NCBI GenBank assembly: GCA_001914705.1
Contig: MNDB01000050.1
Span: forward strand, 1 to 12,732
Length of the DNA stretch: 12,732 bases
Source: Actinobacteria bacterium 13_2_20CM_68_14
Lineage (GTDB): Bacteria; Actinomycetota; Thermoleophilia; Gaiellales; Gaiellaceae
Reading direction: 5' to 3'
Below the pieces are notes generated by a model, which made no database searches, had not been told where the DNA came from, and saw nothing but the letters and a program-made list of their open reading frames with translations. The position numbers were made by a program, and so were the translations under genes. This document shows positions 1 through 7,479 of the stretch, in pieces; position 1 is the first letter of the stretch, and each line of letters opens with the position of its first letter.

Positions 1-852
<852 letters not shown>

Positions 853-877
853 CGCCCCTACTTTCCCCCGAACCCCG

Positions 878-1438
878 TCAGATCAATCCACAGTAGCGAG
901 CCGTGTTCGGCCATGCATAGAAACCTCGCCCACTCCGGTACGCGCGCTCCGCGACCCACATCTGCTCGAGCGGCGACCAGCGGTCGGCGAACCCGCGGCG
1001 GAGCAGGTAGCGAGGCGCATAGCCGTCCATGAAGCCACGATCCATCTGCAACCCGCCCCAGTACGGATCACCTGAGTCCCGCCAGGAGCCCTCGTAGCGG
1101 TGGATACAAAGCCACGCGCCCTTGTGCGGTGGATTGATCGCCTTGAGATAAGCGCGTCCCGCCGCTCGCACCCAGAACCGCAGGACGGCCTTGGTGCTCG
1201 GCCTGATCGAGCGATGCGTACGGGTGCTTCCCGACAACGCCTGCCAGCGCCACGTCGTGGCGCGGTAGCGGCGGATCAGGTGTGGGTTCACGTGTCTCTG
1301 CCTCTGCACGTCCTGTGAATGCCGAGCGGCGTTCACGAGAACCTTGTTTGCCGAGAGCGTTTGCGAAGCGCGCGCCGCTCCGGCAGTTAGGACGAACGCG
1401 CTCATTAACAAGAACAACCAGCGTTTGTTTGTAGACAA
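878..1438 (-). CDS. Secreted Rpf/lysozyme-like transglycosylase-fold protein
   Basis: Probable extracellular peptidoglycan-acting protein of the resuscitation-promoting-factor/transglycosylase-like group. I chose TTG 1438 (186 aa): GGGGG sits 7 nt upstream and the product begins with a good signal peptide (STNKRW, a hydrophobic run, then AGAARASQ). A longer GTG start at 1504 would add 22 Pro/Arg-rich residues before the signal peptide, with no ribosome-binding site. The middle (residues 40-100) is basic and undefined. The C-terminal domain (about 108-186) carries the family hallmarks: [11 protein letters not shown] with Glu116 in the catalytic position, YWGGLQMD, a Trp-rich [13 protein letters not shown] helix, and [13 protein letters not shown]. 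Cys111 and Cys183 could form the usual disulfide. It precedes the sigma factor gene by 25 bp. Actual lytic activity is inferred from the motif, and the length of the N-terminus is uncertain. Confidence 0.82.
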   Translation of the reverse strand: MSTNKRWLFLLMSAFVLTAGAARASQTLSANKVLVNAARHSQDVQRQRHVNPHLIRRYRATTWRWQALSGSTRTHRSIRPSTKAVLRFWVRAAGRAYLKAINPPHKGAWLCIHRYEGSWRDSGDPYWGGLQMDRGFMDGYAPRYLLRRGFADRWSPLEQMWVAERAYRSGRGFYAWPNTARYCGLI

Positions 1439-1550
1439 GAGTTGGCCCCCTGCGGGTCGTTGACGTACGAGTGGTGGCGGCGGGCACGGCCTGCGCTGCG
1501 GCACAGAGGGCGAGCCCTGGTCTTTGACCTTTCCGAGAAGGCTTAGACGA

Positions 1551-1568
1551 AACCCCGTGCCCGGGGTT
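1551..1568 (-). terminator. GC-rich hairpin downstream of the cyclophilin gene, weak terminator candidate
   Basis: A perfect inverted repeat (AACCCCG, loop TGCC, CGGGGTT) lies about 60 bp past the stop codon of the cyclophilin gene. Read on the minus strand it is followed by TTCGTC rather than a run of T, so termination would be inefficient. It could also be a leader structure of the Rpf-like gene. Confidence 0.3.
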
Positions 1569-1585
1569 AGCGGGTCGTGCGGAGT

Positions 1586-1613
1586 GTCACGAAGGAGTTA
1601 CGAACGCTTTACG
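1586..1613 (-). promoter_or_regulatory. Three-half-site, 11-bp-spaced operator array (WalR/MtrA-like)
   Basis: On the minus strand the hexamers CGTAAA, CGTAAC and CGTGAC occur in tandem with exactly 5 bp between them, starting 11 bp apart (plus-strand positions 1586, 1597 and 1608). One-turn-spaced direct repeats are typical of DNA bound by OmpR-family response regulators. The WalR consensus is TGTWAH-N5-TGTWAH; two of the three half-sites here match its GTWAH core, and the third has G at the W position. WalR in Firmicutes and MtrA in actinobacteria both control wall hydrolases. The array lies between the cyclophilin gene and the Rpf-like gene, about 150 bp before the chosen start of the latter. 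The regulator itself is not in this window. Confidence 0.5.
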
Positions 1614-1628
1614 AAGCGCTATCAGGCC

Positions 1629-2087
1629 CTACGAAGCCAACTCGATACGCTCGATCACTGCATCGGAACTCGGCTTGTCCGCCGCGTCCGTCTCGGTGCC
1701 TTCGATCGAGTCGACAGCGTCCATGCCACCGGTCACGCGGCCGAAGACGGTGTGTTTGCCGTCCAACCACGGAGCCGCGTCGGTCGTGACGACGAAGAAC
1801 TGGCTCCCGTTCGTGTTCGGGCCTGCGTTGGCCATCGCCAGCGCGCCGCGCTCGACCTTGTGGTCGTTGAACTCGTCCTCGAACGTGTAACCCGGCCCAC
1901 CCGTGCCCGTACCGGTCGGGTCGCCGCCCTGGATCATGAAGTCCTTGATCACGCGATGGAAGATGACCCCGTCGTAGAAGCCGTCGGCGGCGAGCTTCCG
2001 GAAATTCTCGACCGTCTTCGGCGCGTCCTCGTCGAAGAACTCGAGCTCGATCGCGCCGTGGTTGGTGTGCATCGTCGCGGTGCTCAT
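1629..2087 (-). CDS. Cyclophilin-type peptidyl-prolyl cis-trans isomerase
   Basis: Catalyses cis-trans isomerisation of Xaa-Pro bonds during protein folding. The 152-aa protein is a single complete cyclophilin domain with the usual active-site landmarks: FHRV (Arg45), [10 protein letters not shown] (Phe50, Gln53), NGSQFFV (93-99) and [10 protein letters not shown] (Trp107, His112). There is no signal peptide, so it is probably cytoplasmic and belongs to the short bacterial PpiB-like group. ATG 2087 fits the usual family start. No Shine-Dalgarno is visible; instead TACGGT lies 8 nt upstream, suggesting a nearly leaderless mRNA. It is divergent from the MFS gene at 2132 with only 44 bp between them. 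Confidence 0.95.
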   Translation of the reverse strand: MSTATMHTNHGAIELEFFDEDAPKTVENFRKLAADGFYDGVIFHRVIKDFMIQGGDPTGTGTGGPGYTFEDEFNDHKVERGALAMANAGPNTNGSQFFVVTTDAAPWLDGKHTVFGRVTGGMDAVDSIEGTETDAADKPSSDAVIERIELAS

Positions 2088-2095
2088 CGGGCGGG

Positions 2096-2101
2096 ACCGT
2101 A
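2096..2101 (-). promoter_or_regulatory. Putative -10 element of the cyclophilin gene
   Basis: TACGGT on the minus strand fits the TANNNT pattern and ends 8 nt before ATG 2087, placing the transcription start within about 3 nt of the start codon. No convincing -35 was found. Confidence 0.35.
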
Positions 2102-2118
2102 GCGGATGACGACGCTGA

Positions 2119-2124
2119 TAGCTT
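2119..2124 (+). promoter_or_regulatory. Putative -10 element of the first MFS gene
   Basis: TAGCTT fits TANNNT and ends 7 nt before GTG 2132. There is no Shine-Dalgarno, so a leaderless transcript is likely. The 44-bp divergent spacer therefore holds both promoters back to back. Confidence 0.35.
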
Positions 2125-2131
2125 CGGCGCT

Positions 2132-3277
2132 GTGCGCCGCTTGCTCGTGTTCGTGAGCGTGGTCGTCGCCGTGGACACGCTGTTCTTCACGGCGTTGACA
2201 CCTTTGCTTCCCCATTTCGCGGACAAATACGACCTCTCGAAGGCCGGGGCCGGCGTCTTCATCTCGACGTACGCCGCAGGGGCGCTGATCGGCGCGATTC
2301 CCGCGGGTCTTGCGACGACCCGCCTAGGCCCCAAGCGCACCGTTCTCGCCGGGCTGGCCCTGATGACGGCCGCGAGCCTCGGCTTTGCGCTCGCCGGAAA
2401 CGTCTGGGCGCTGGGAGCCTCGCGCCTCTTCCAGGGCATTGGCAGCTCGTTCTCCTGGGCCGGCGGGCTCGCCTGGGTGATCGCCGCGGCCCCGCGCGAG
2501 CGGCGCGGCGCGCTGCTCGGGACGGCGATGGGCGCCGCCGTCTTTGGAGCGTTACTCGGTCCGGTGCTCGGGGCGCTCGCGGGAATCGTCGGCACGCGCC
2601 CGGCCTTTCTCGGCGTCACGGTGGCGGGCGCCATACTCGTCGGCTGGGCAGCAGCGACTCCCGGAATAGCGCCGGAGCGCCAGACGCTGCGGGCCGGGCT
2701 GCTCGCGGTACGAGAACGCTCGCTGCTGGCCGGACTATGGCTGATCATGTTGCCCGCGCTGCTCTTCGGCGTCCTGATCGTGCTCGTCCCGCTCCAGCTC
2801 AACGGTCAGGGCTGGGGGACGATCGCGATCGGCGCGCTCTTCGTCGTCACCACGGCTGTCGAGACAGTTCTGAATCCGCTGCTCGGCCGTCTGACCGATC
2901 GCCAGGGCTTGATGCGGCCGGTGCGAGCGGCGCTCGTCGGCTCGATCGTCGTCTCGATCGCCCTCGCCTGGGCGAGGCAGCCGGCGTTGATCGCACTGCT
3001 CGTCGTGGCTTCGGGCATTGCGTACGGCTCGTTCTATACGCCGGGCATGGCGCTGATCTCGCACGGAGCCGAGGCGGCCGGCCTGGCGCAGGGTCTCGCC
3101 TTCGGTCTCATGAACGCCTGCTGGGGCGTCGGCGCGCTGATTGGGCCGGCGGCGGGCGGAGCGCTGGCGGGGGCCGCAGGAGACACGATTCCCTATCTGA
3201 TCCTGGCAGGCCTCTGCCTGGCGACCTGGGCTGCCACGCGAGTCGGCTACGCGGAACCGGTGGGCGACTTGCCGTAA
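2132..3277 (+). CDS. MFS transporter, drug:H+ antiporter-like
   Basis: Predicted inner-membrane secondary transporter of 381 aa with about 12 hydrophobic segments, the normal length for the major facilitator superfamily. TM1 contains [14 protein letters not shown] motif-A-like loop between TM2 and TM3 reads [12 protein letters not shown], and glycine-rich motif-C-like segments follow in TM5 ([13 protein letters not shown]). The second half has an equivalent loop, [14 protein letters not shown]. The pattern resembles DHA1 multidrug or metabolite exporters; the substrate cannot be read from sequence. GTG 2132 starts directly at the first membrane segment. The gene is divergent from the cyclophilin gene and is followed closely (9 bp to the earliest possible start) by the secreted-protein gene on the same strand. 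Confidence 0.92.
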   Translation: MRRLLVFVSVVVAVDTLFFTALTPLLPHFADKYDLSKAGAGVFISTYAAGALIGAIPAGLATTRLGPKRTVLAGLALMTAASLGFALAGNVWALGASRLFQGIGSSFSWAGGLAWVIAAAPRERRGALLGTAMGAAVFGALLGPVLGALAGIVGTRPAFLGVTVAGAILVGWAAATPGIAPERQTLRAGLLAVRERSLLAGLWLIMLPALLFGVLIVLVPLQLNGQGWGTIAIGALFVVTTAVETVLNPLLGRLTDRQGLMRPVRAALVGSIVVSIALAWARQPALIALLVVASGIAYGSFYTPGMALISHGAEAAGLAQGLAFGLMNACWGVGALIGPAAGGALAGAAGDTIPYLILAGLCLATWAATRVGYAEPVGDLP

Positions 3278-3322
3278 CCCCCCGAAGTGTCGTACCGTTT
3301 CTCCTGGAGGAAGGGGATTCAA

Positions 3323-3985
3323 TTGAGGTTGAGGGGAGTCGCAGCGGCGGCGTTTTTCGCCGTCGCGTCGTTGGCCATAGCTCCGTCGCTGGCGTCGCCG
3401 TCGCAGGCGGGCGTCCGGCCGTGCACGCCCGGCTACAGCTACGCGGGCTATGCCGGCCGCGAGGGAGTGAACGGCGTGGCTGCGACGATCTCGGCGCCGG
3501 CGCTGCCGGCCGTCTGGACAGGCCACGCGGCCGCCTGGGTCGGTGTCGGCGGCATCCACGAGGGGCCCGGCAACGCAAACGAGTGGCTGCAGGCCGGCAT
3601 CGCCGCCTTCCCCCGGGTCGGGCTCCGTCTCTACGTCGAGGAGGTCTCGCGTGGCGAGGCACGACGCTTCGCCGATCTCGGCCCAGCCGTCGTCGGCCGG
3701 CGCTACCGCGTTCGCGTCGTCGAGAAACGCCCCGACGTCTGGCGTGCCTTCGTGAACGGACGCCGGGTCGGCAAGCCCGCTTACCTGCCGACCACCCGGG
3801 GTTCCTGGCGGCCGGTCGCGACCGCCGAGAGCTGGTCCGCGGCCCGCTCCTCGTGCAACCGTTACGCGTACCGCTTCGAAGGCGTCTCGGCGTTGCAGGC
3901 GGGTCGCTGGCGCACTCTCGGGGAAGCCGAGCGCCTCGGGGCCGGCTTGACGCGCGAGCGCTCGGGTTTTTCCGCGCTTAGCTAA
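3323..3985 (+). CDS. Secreted beta-rich protein, possible eqolisin (peptidase G1)-like fold
   Basis: Exported protein of 220 aa whose function I cannot name with certainty. TTG 3323 is preferred because CTGGAGGAAGGGG lies just upstream and the product begins with a compact signal peptide (RLRG, hydrophobic stretch, SPSQA); an in-frame GTG at 3287 would add 12 residues. The mature part alternates beta-prone segments. It resembles glutamic peptidases in AAWVGVGG (71-78), EWLQAGI (87-93, Gln90) and ATAESW (166-171, Glu169). In scytalidoglutamic peptidase the catalytic Gln53 and Glu136 lie in similar contexts, 83 residues apart; here the distance is 79. Cys34 and Cys178 are the only cysteines and may pair. 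A non-catalytic concanavalin-like domain is the main alternative. The stop overlaps that of the convergent gene in CTAA. Confidence 0.75.
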   Translation: MRLRGVAAAAFFAVASLAIAPSLASPSQAGVRPCTPGYSYAGYAGREGVNGVAATISAPALPAVWTGHAAAWVGVGGIHEGPGNANEWLQAGIAAFPRVGLRLYVEEVSRGEARRFADLGPAVVGRRYRVRVVEKRPDVWRAFVNGRRVGKPAYLPTTRGSWRPVATAESWSAARSSCNRYAYRFEGVSALQAGRWRTLGEAERLGAGLTRERSGFSALS

Positions 3986-4314
3986 TCGTCGCGCGGATCG
4001 AGCTCACGCGCTATCTCGCCGGCGACGCCGTTCTTGCGGACGACGTCATATTCGTCGTGGTGCTCGATGACTTCCTCCACGTCGAGCTTCGCATGCCCGG
4101 GGCGGACGAAGAAGTGCGTTGATTCGGCTCGGACGCGCTCGTACTCGGAGAGCGAGACCTCGATGTGCTCGACGCAGTCCGGGTTCCCGCATTCGCAGAG
4201 GATGGTCATCGTGTCCGTCCCTGTCCGAAGCGCGCCGCTGACGCGCTCGATCCGCTCGTTCACCTCGCGGAAAAGGGCCTCGTTCCGCCCGAGCCTTCGT
4301 TCTCGCTCTTCCAC
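3982..4314 (-). CDS. Small conserved-looking protein with CxCx4C motif
   Basis: Unrecognised cytoplasmic protein of 110 aa from GTG 4314. The N-terminus is a charged helix (ERERRLGRNEALFREVNERIE). The centre holds CECGNPDC (Cys40, Cys42, Cys47) followed by VEHIEVSLSEYERVR, with His50 as a possible fourth metal ligand. The C-terminus has FFVRPGH, then EEVIEHHDEYDVVRKNG and DPRDD. I have a general memory of uncharacterised actinobacterial proteins with this layout but cannot name a family. GTG 4314 is preferred because TAGGAT lies 8 nt and AGGA about 9 nt upstream and the helix begins there; an in-frame ATG at 4371 would add 19 basic residues and overlap the divergent gene. Metal binding is inference. 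Confidence 0.8.
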   Translation of the reverse strand: MEERERRLGRNEALFREVNERIERVSGALRTGTDTMTILCECGNPDCVEHIEVSLSEYERVRAESTHFFVRPGHAKLDVEEVIEHHDEYDVVRKNGVAGEIARELDPRDD

Positions 4315-4322
4315 TCCGACCG

Positions 4323-4328
4323 ATCCTA
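4323..4328 (-). promoter_or_regulatory. Putative -10 element of the CxCx4C protein gene
   Basis: TAGGAT on the minus strand matches TATAAT at four positions and ends 8 nt before GTG 4314. The same bases include an AGGA that could act as a ribosome-binding site, so the two readings compete. Confidence 0.35.
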
Positions 4329-4369
4329 TCGCTCGCGATTGTTTACGTTTCGGGCGGCCGGGGACGGGC

Positions 4370-4744
4370 ATGGATGTGGAGTCCAGGGGTCAGCGGCTCT
4401 TGCAGGACACGCGGAAGCTCGTCGCGGAGTCCTGGTGCCGCGGGGCGGACGCCCGAGACGTCAACGGATTCGAGGTCGATCCCTGGGACGACGACGCCGC
4501 GAGCTGGTCTTTGCTCGGCGCCGTCGTCGCAGTCCTGGAGCGCGAAGCCTTGCTCGCGGGCGAGCTGCCCCTCGACGAGCTCGGGGCCGCGCTGTACGCG
4601 CTGGCGGATCTGATCGAGACCGACTCGCTGGTCGACTGGAACGACGATCAGGGGCAGACGCAGGCCAACGTGGTCGCCGTTCTGGAGCAAGCCGCCGCGG
4701 CGTACGAAGACAACTGCGCCCAGCTCGAGCTCTCGCTCAACTAG
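4370..4744 (+). CDS. DUF6197-like protein
   Basis: Protein of 124 aa with no known biochemical role. The pattern resembles the DUF6197 family of actinobacteria: an N-terminal helix (LLQDTRKLVAESWCRGADARD, where a Trp is followed by Arg-Gly), a central SWSLLGAVVAVLEREAL segment, and a C-terminal signature with LVDWNDDQGQTQANVVAVLEQA (about 87-108) in which the WND and the Q/T-rich turn stand out. No signal peptide or membrane segment is present. The frame is open further upstream, but that part (4034-4369) is antisense to the CxCx4C gene; ATG 4370 gives the expected family length. The ribosome-binding site is weak (GGGGACGGGC). The gene ends 23 bp before the oxidoreductase gene. The family assignment is from memory of the motif and unverified. 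Confidence 0.8.
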   Translation: MDVESRGQRLLQDTRKLVAESWCRGADARDVNGFEVDPWDDDAASWSLLGAVVAVLEREALLAGELPLDELGAALYALADLIETDSLVDWNDDQGQTQANVVAVLEQAAAAYEDNCAQLELSLN

Positions 4745-4753
4745 CTCCCCAGA

Positions 4754-4759
4754 TATAAC
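4754..4759 (+). promoter_or_regulatory. Putative -10 element of the oxidoreductase gene
   Basis: TATAAC matches five of six consensus positions and ends 8 nt before GTG 4768. There is no Shine-Dalgarno, so the gene probably has its own leaderless transcript rather than depending only on the upstream gene. The -35 region (around 4731) is poor. Confidence 0.45.
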
Positions 4760-4767
4760 CGACGGTC

Positions 4768-5823
4768 GTGAGCCCGCCGATTCGCGTCGCCCTGCTCGGC
4801 TACGGCCTGGCGGGCGCGGTCTTCCATGCGCCGCTGATCGCTGCGGTCGAGGGACTCGAGCTCGCCGCAATCGTCACGCGCGACGAGAAGCGGCGAACCC
4901 GCGCCCGGCGCGACCATCCGAGCGCGGCGGTGCTCGGCTCGCCGGAAGAGGTCTGGGAGCGGGCCGGCGACCTCGATCTCGTCGTCGTCGCGGCGGCGAA
5001 CCGCGCGCACGTCCCGCTCGCGCGTTCGTCGATCCAGGCCGAGCTCGCCGTGGTCGTCGACAAGCCGCTTGCGGCGAGCGCCGACGAGGGTCGCTCCCTG
5101 GTCCGCGACGCGCGTGAGCGCGGCGTGATGCTGACCGTGTTCCAGAACCGGCGCTGGGACGGCGACTTCCTGACCGTCCGCGGGCTGCTGGAGGAGGGCG
5201 CTCTCGGCGACGTCGCGCGCTTCGAGTCCCGCTTCGAGCGCTGGCGGCCCGAGCTCTCGGGTGGCTGGCGCGAGTCCGGTGATCCGCAGGACGCGGGTGG
5301 GCTCCTCAACGACCTCGGTAGCCACCTCGTCGACCAGGTGCTCTTTCTGTTCGGCCCCGCCGCCCAGGTGTACGCGGAGCTGGACACCCGTCGCGCCGGG
5401 GCGCAGACCGACGACGACAGCTTCGTCGCGCTGCTGCACGAGTCCGGCGTCCGGTCACATCTGTGGATGAGCGCCGTTGCTGCCCAGCTTGGCCCGCGGT
5501 TTCGCGTCCTCGGCAGTCGCGCCGCCTATGTCAAGTTCGGGATCGACGTCCAGGAGGAGCTGCTGCACGCCGGACGTCGCCCGGACGATCCGCTCTGGGG
5601 CCGCGAGCCCGAGGACCGCTGGGGATCGCTCGGCGCGGGCGACGAGTTCCGGCGCATTCCGACGGTGCCCGGGGCCTACCAGCGGTTCTACGAAGGCGTG
5701 GTGCTCGCGCTGCGCGAAGACGCACCGCCGCCAGTCGACCCCGACGGCGTCGTGGCCGGTCTCGAGGTGCTCGACGCCGCGAGGAAGTCCGCGCGCGAGC
5801 GCCGTGTCGTCGAATTACGCTGA
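4768..5823 (+). CDS. Gfo/Idh/MocA-family NAD(P)-dependent oxidoreductase
   Basis: Probable sugar or inositol dehydrogenase, 351 aa and complete. The N-terminal Rossmann fold begins IRVALLGYGLAGAVFHAPLI (Gly-x-Gly-x2-Gly-type loop, residues 11-16). The family's catalytic Lys lies in VVDKPLA (98-102; DKP in place of the commoner EKP). The substrate domain has FQNRRWDGDFLTV (125-137), then DAGGLLNDLGSHLVDQ (175-190), where Asp182 and His186 are the usual active-site positions. The NRRWDGDFLTV segment is like scyllo-inositol 2-dehydrogenases of the YvaA/IolW and YdgJ type, so an inositol or related polyol is a reasonable guess. No inositol-pathway genes flank it. Its 3' end overlaps the convergent GGDEF gene by 9 bp. 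Confidence 0.93.
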   Translation: MSPPIRVALLGYGLAGAVFHAPLIAAVEGLELAAIVTRDEKRRTRARRDHPSAAVLGSPEEVWERAGDLDLVVVAAANRAHVPLARSSIQAELAVVVDKPLAASADEGRSLVRDARERGVMLTVFQNRRWDGDFLTVRGLLEEGALGDVARFESRFERWRPELSGGWRESGDPQDAGGLLNDLGSHLVDQVLFLFGPAAQVYAELDTRRAGAQTDDDSFVALLHESGVRSHLWMSAVAAQLGPRFRVLGSRAAYVKFGIDVQEELLHAGRRPDDPLWGREPEDRWGSLGAGDEFRRIPTVPGAYQRFYEGVVLALREDAPPPVDPDGVVAGLEVLDAARKSARERRVVELR

Positions 5824-6618
5824 GCTCGCCGAGGGCCTCAGCGCGACCACCGTCGTCTGACGGTGGATGATGCGTCGCGCGTACAGTCGCTCGTCGGCGG
5901 CCCGGTAGAGCGACAGCGCGTTCGAGCCGTCCTGAGGGTACGCGGCCCAACCGAAGGTGACCGCGAAGCCATCGGCAGCCAGCAGGGCCTGCAGGTGAGT
6001 GGCGGTCTTGCCGGCGTCGCCGGCGCTACCGGCGTACGTCAGCACGGCAAACGAGTCGTCTCCGATGCGCGCGACCTCGTCGCCGGGCGGCAGTGAATGC
6101 AGCATTCGCGAGGCCACCTGCCGGAGCACATCGTCGGCGTCGATGCCCGACGCGAGCTCGTCGACACAGCCGACGATGAGCCCGAAGGGCTGCTCGTGAC
6201 CGAGCCGTTCGCCGATCGCGCGCTCGAAGACCCGCGTGTTCGGCAGCCCGGTGAGGGCGTCGCGATCGGCGAGGAGCCGCAACTCGGCGAGCAGGGTTCG
6301 ATTTCGTTTCGCGAAGTAGCCCGTGACGATGCCGACGGTCACGAACGTGACGAACCTGATGCCGGTGCTGGTGGTCAGTACATCGCTCGAAGGGATGTCC
6401 GAATTGATGATCACCCCGGCCGCGAACATCGCGGTCGCGATGACCGCCCCACCGGCGCCGACGGCCGGCCCAGTCGCCAGCGCGGCAAGGATGATCGAGA
6501 CGTAGAAGAAGTGGCCCAGCCCCAGGCCCGGTTTCTCGTAGAGGGCGAACGCAGAAAACACCGCGATACCGGTCAGGGCAGCCGCGATCAGGAGAACATG
6601 GCGAAGCCGGTCCCGCAT
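5815..6618 (-). CDS. Membrane protein with degenerate GGDEF domain
   Basis: 267-aa protein with about four N-terminal membrane segments (roughly 8-26, 36-53, 55-72, 87-104) and a C-terminal GGDEF-type domain from about 117. The domain entry motif is intact (ADRDALTGLPNTRVFERAI), but the signature that should read GGDEF is GDDSF (in ARIGDDSFAVLT), and the metal-binding segment upstream is shortened and altered (LIVGCVDELASGIDADDVL). Loss of the motif's Glu and of the usual DxDxFKxxND segment suggests it no longer makes c-di-GMP. It could instead bind nucleotide or signal through protein contacts. There is no EAL domain. The membrane part resembles four-helix sensor modules (GHFFYVSIILAALATGP). 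It lies 55 bp downstream of the M50 gene on the same strand, so co-transcription is possible. Confidence 0.87.
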   Translation of the reverse strand: MRDRLRHVLLIAAALTGIAVFSAFALYEKPGLGLGHFFYVSIILAALATGPAVGAGGAVIATAMFAAGVIINSDIPSSDVLTTSTGIRFVTFVTVGIVTGYFAKRNRTLLAELRLLADRDALTGLPNTRVFERAIGERLGHEQPFGLIVGCVDELASGIDADDVLRQVASRMLHSLPPGDEVARIGDDSFAVLTYAGSAGDAGKTATHLQALLAADGFAVTFGWAAYPQDGSNALSLYRAADERLYARRIIHRQTTVVALRPSASSA

Positions 6619-6673
6619 TGCCTGAAATAGATCGCCCGGGCAGGCCGGGGCGGCGTCACCCGTTCGAGGGTTC

Positions 6674-7393
6674 TTACGCGGTGCGTGGCGCGCGGATGAA
6701 GCGCTTCTGGCCGTAGGCGACGGCGGCCACGGCGATCACCGTCGCGCCGAGCGCGGGCCTTTCCGCCAGCAGGAGGACGGCGAACGAGAGGTCGACGGCG
6801 AGCAAGCCCGTTCCGACGCGCTTGATGATCCGCCTGGCTCGCTCTTCCGAGCCGACCGCCCACCAGACGAGACCGACGACCACCTTGTGGCCGTCGAGTG
6901 GGTGGACCGGCAGCAAGCTGAGCACACCGATCGCAACGTTGAGCAGAGCCAGTGCGAGGGCGGCCACCTCGAGCCCGGCCGGGGCCGGGAAGAACACGGG
7001 AAGGCTGAGCGCCAGCGCGAAGGCGAACGACGCCTCCGGTCCGCCGAGCGCCATCCGCGCCTGCTCACGTCCGTTTCGGTAGGAGCCTTCGAGGTGCGCC
7101 GCGGCCCCGAGACACATGACCGAGACCTTCTCGGGCCTAACCCCGGAAAGCCTCTTTGCGACGCTGACGTGCCCCAGTTCGTGAACGATCAGCGAGACGA
7201 TGCCGCCGACGCCGCCGAGCAGCGCCGCCGCGGCGAGAACGGAAGGCTTCGAGCCCCCGCTGAACGCGACGAAGATGAGCGCGAAGACCCCGAGAGGCAC
7301 GAAGGCGCCGCGCGAGAGGACGATTGGTACAGGCCACCGGACGAGCACGAGACTTCTCTGTTGCGGTACCTGAATGGATGCAGTTCCAAACAC
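6674..7393 (-). CDS. Site-2 protease (peptidase M50) family membrane metalloprotease
   Basis: Predicted intramembrane zinc protease, 239 aa from GTG 7393. Both family motifs are present: HELGH (71-75), inside a hydrophobic helix, supplies two zinc ligands and the catalytic Glu, and LLPVHPLDGHK (160-170) supplies the third ligand, Asp167, corresponding to the NPxDG motif. Five or six hydrophobic segments cover most of the chain; there is no PDZ or CBS domain, so it is a minimal SpoIVFB-like S2P. The start is uncertain: GTG 7348 (224 aa) begins at LVRWPVPIVLSRGAFVPLG, where such proteins usually start, and would leave the alternative-stem repeat at 7360-7405 upstream as a leader element. The substrate is unknown; such enzymes often release membrane-bound regulators. 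Confidence 0.9.
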   Translation of the reverse strand: MFGTASIQVPQQRSLVLVRWPVPIVLSRGAFVPLGVFALIFVAFSGGSKPSVLAAAALLGGVGGIVSLIVHELGHVSVAKRLSGVRPEKVSVMCLGAAAHLEGSYRNGREQARMALGGPEASFAFALALSLPVFFPAPAGLEVAALALALLNVAIGVLSLLPVHPLDGHKVVVGLVWWAVGSEERARRIIKRVGTGLLAVDLSFAVLLLAERPALGATVIAVAAVAYGQKRFIRAPRTA

Positions 7394-7405
7394 CGCAACT
7401 GCATC
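7360..7405. repeat. Two interlocking inverted repeats at the 5' end of the M50 gene
   Basis: GATGCAGTT (7377-7385) pairs with AACTGCATC (7397-7405), and GTTGCGGT (7360-7367) pairs with ACCGCAAC (7392-7399). The right arms share bases, so only one stem can form at a time in RNA. This suits an operator or an attenuator-like switch. If translation starts at GTG 7348 it is wholly within the leader. Confidence 0.5.
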
Positions 7406-7434
7406 GACACAAACAAATGCGGCCTTGAGTCACG

Positions 7435-7462
7435 CTGTCCGCGAAAGACAGGTGTCCGACAC
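7435..7462. repeat. Adjacent inverted repeats CTGTC-N7-GACAG and GTGTC-C-GACAC
   Basis: CTGTC (7435-7439) with GACAG (7447-7451) is followed at once by the palindrome GTGTCCGACAC (7452-7462). Both arms use variants of GACA/TGTC, so they could be operator sites or remnants of a short palindromic repeat family. No other copy was noticed in this window. Confidence 0.45.
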
Positions 7463-7479
7463 TCGGGTTGGTCGCTTGG

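Noticed and set aside
1439..1628. A c-di-AMP (ydaO-type) riboswitch upstream of the Rpf-like gene
   Set aside because: Such riboswitches are common before actinobacterial rpf genes and the minus strand has GACCCGCTAACCCCG, reminiscent of the element's 3' end. But the matching 5' half would have to lie inside the cyclophilin gene and the other conserved blocks are missing.
1609..2802. 397-codon minus-strand frame
   Set aside because: It overlaps both the cyclophilin and the MFS gene and its translation is Ala/Pro/Ser/Arg-rich shadow sequence.
4315..4371. ATG 4371 as start of the CxCx4C protein
   Set aside because: It would share CATG with the divergent gene and add a basic tail. GTG 4314 has TAGGAT and AGGA at proper distances and begins the helical domain.
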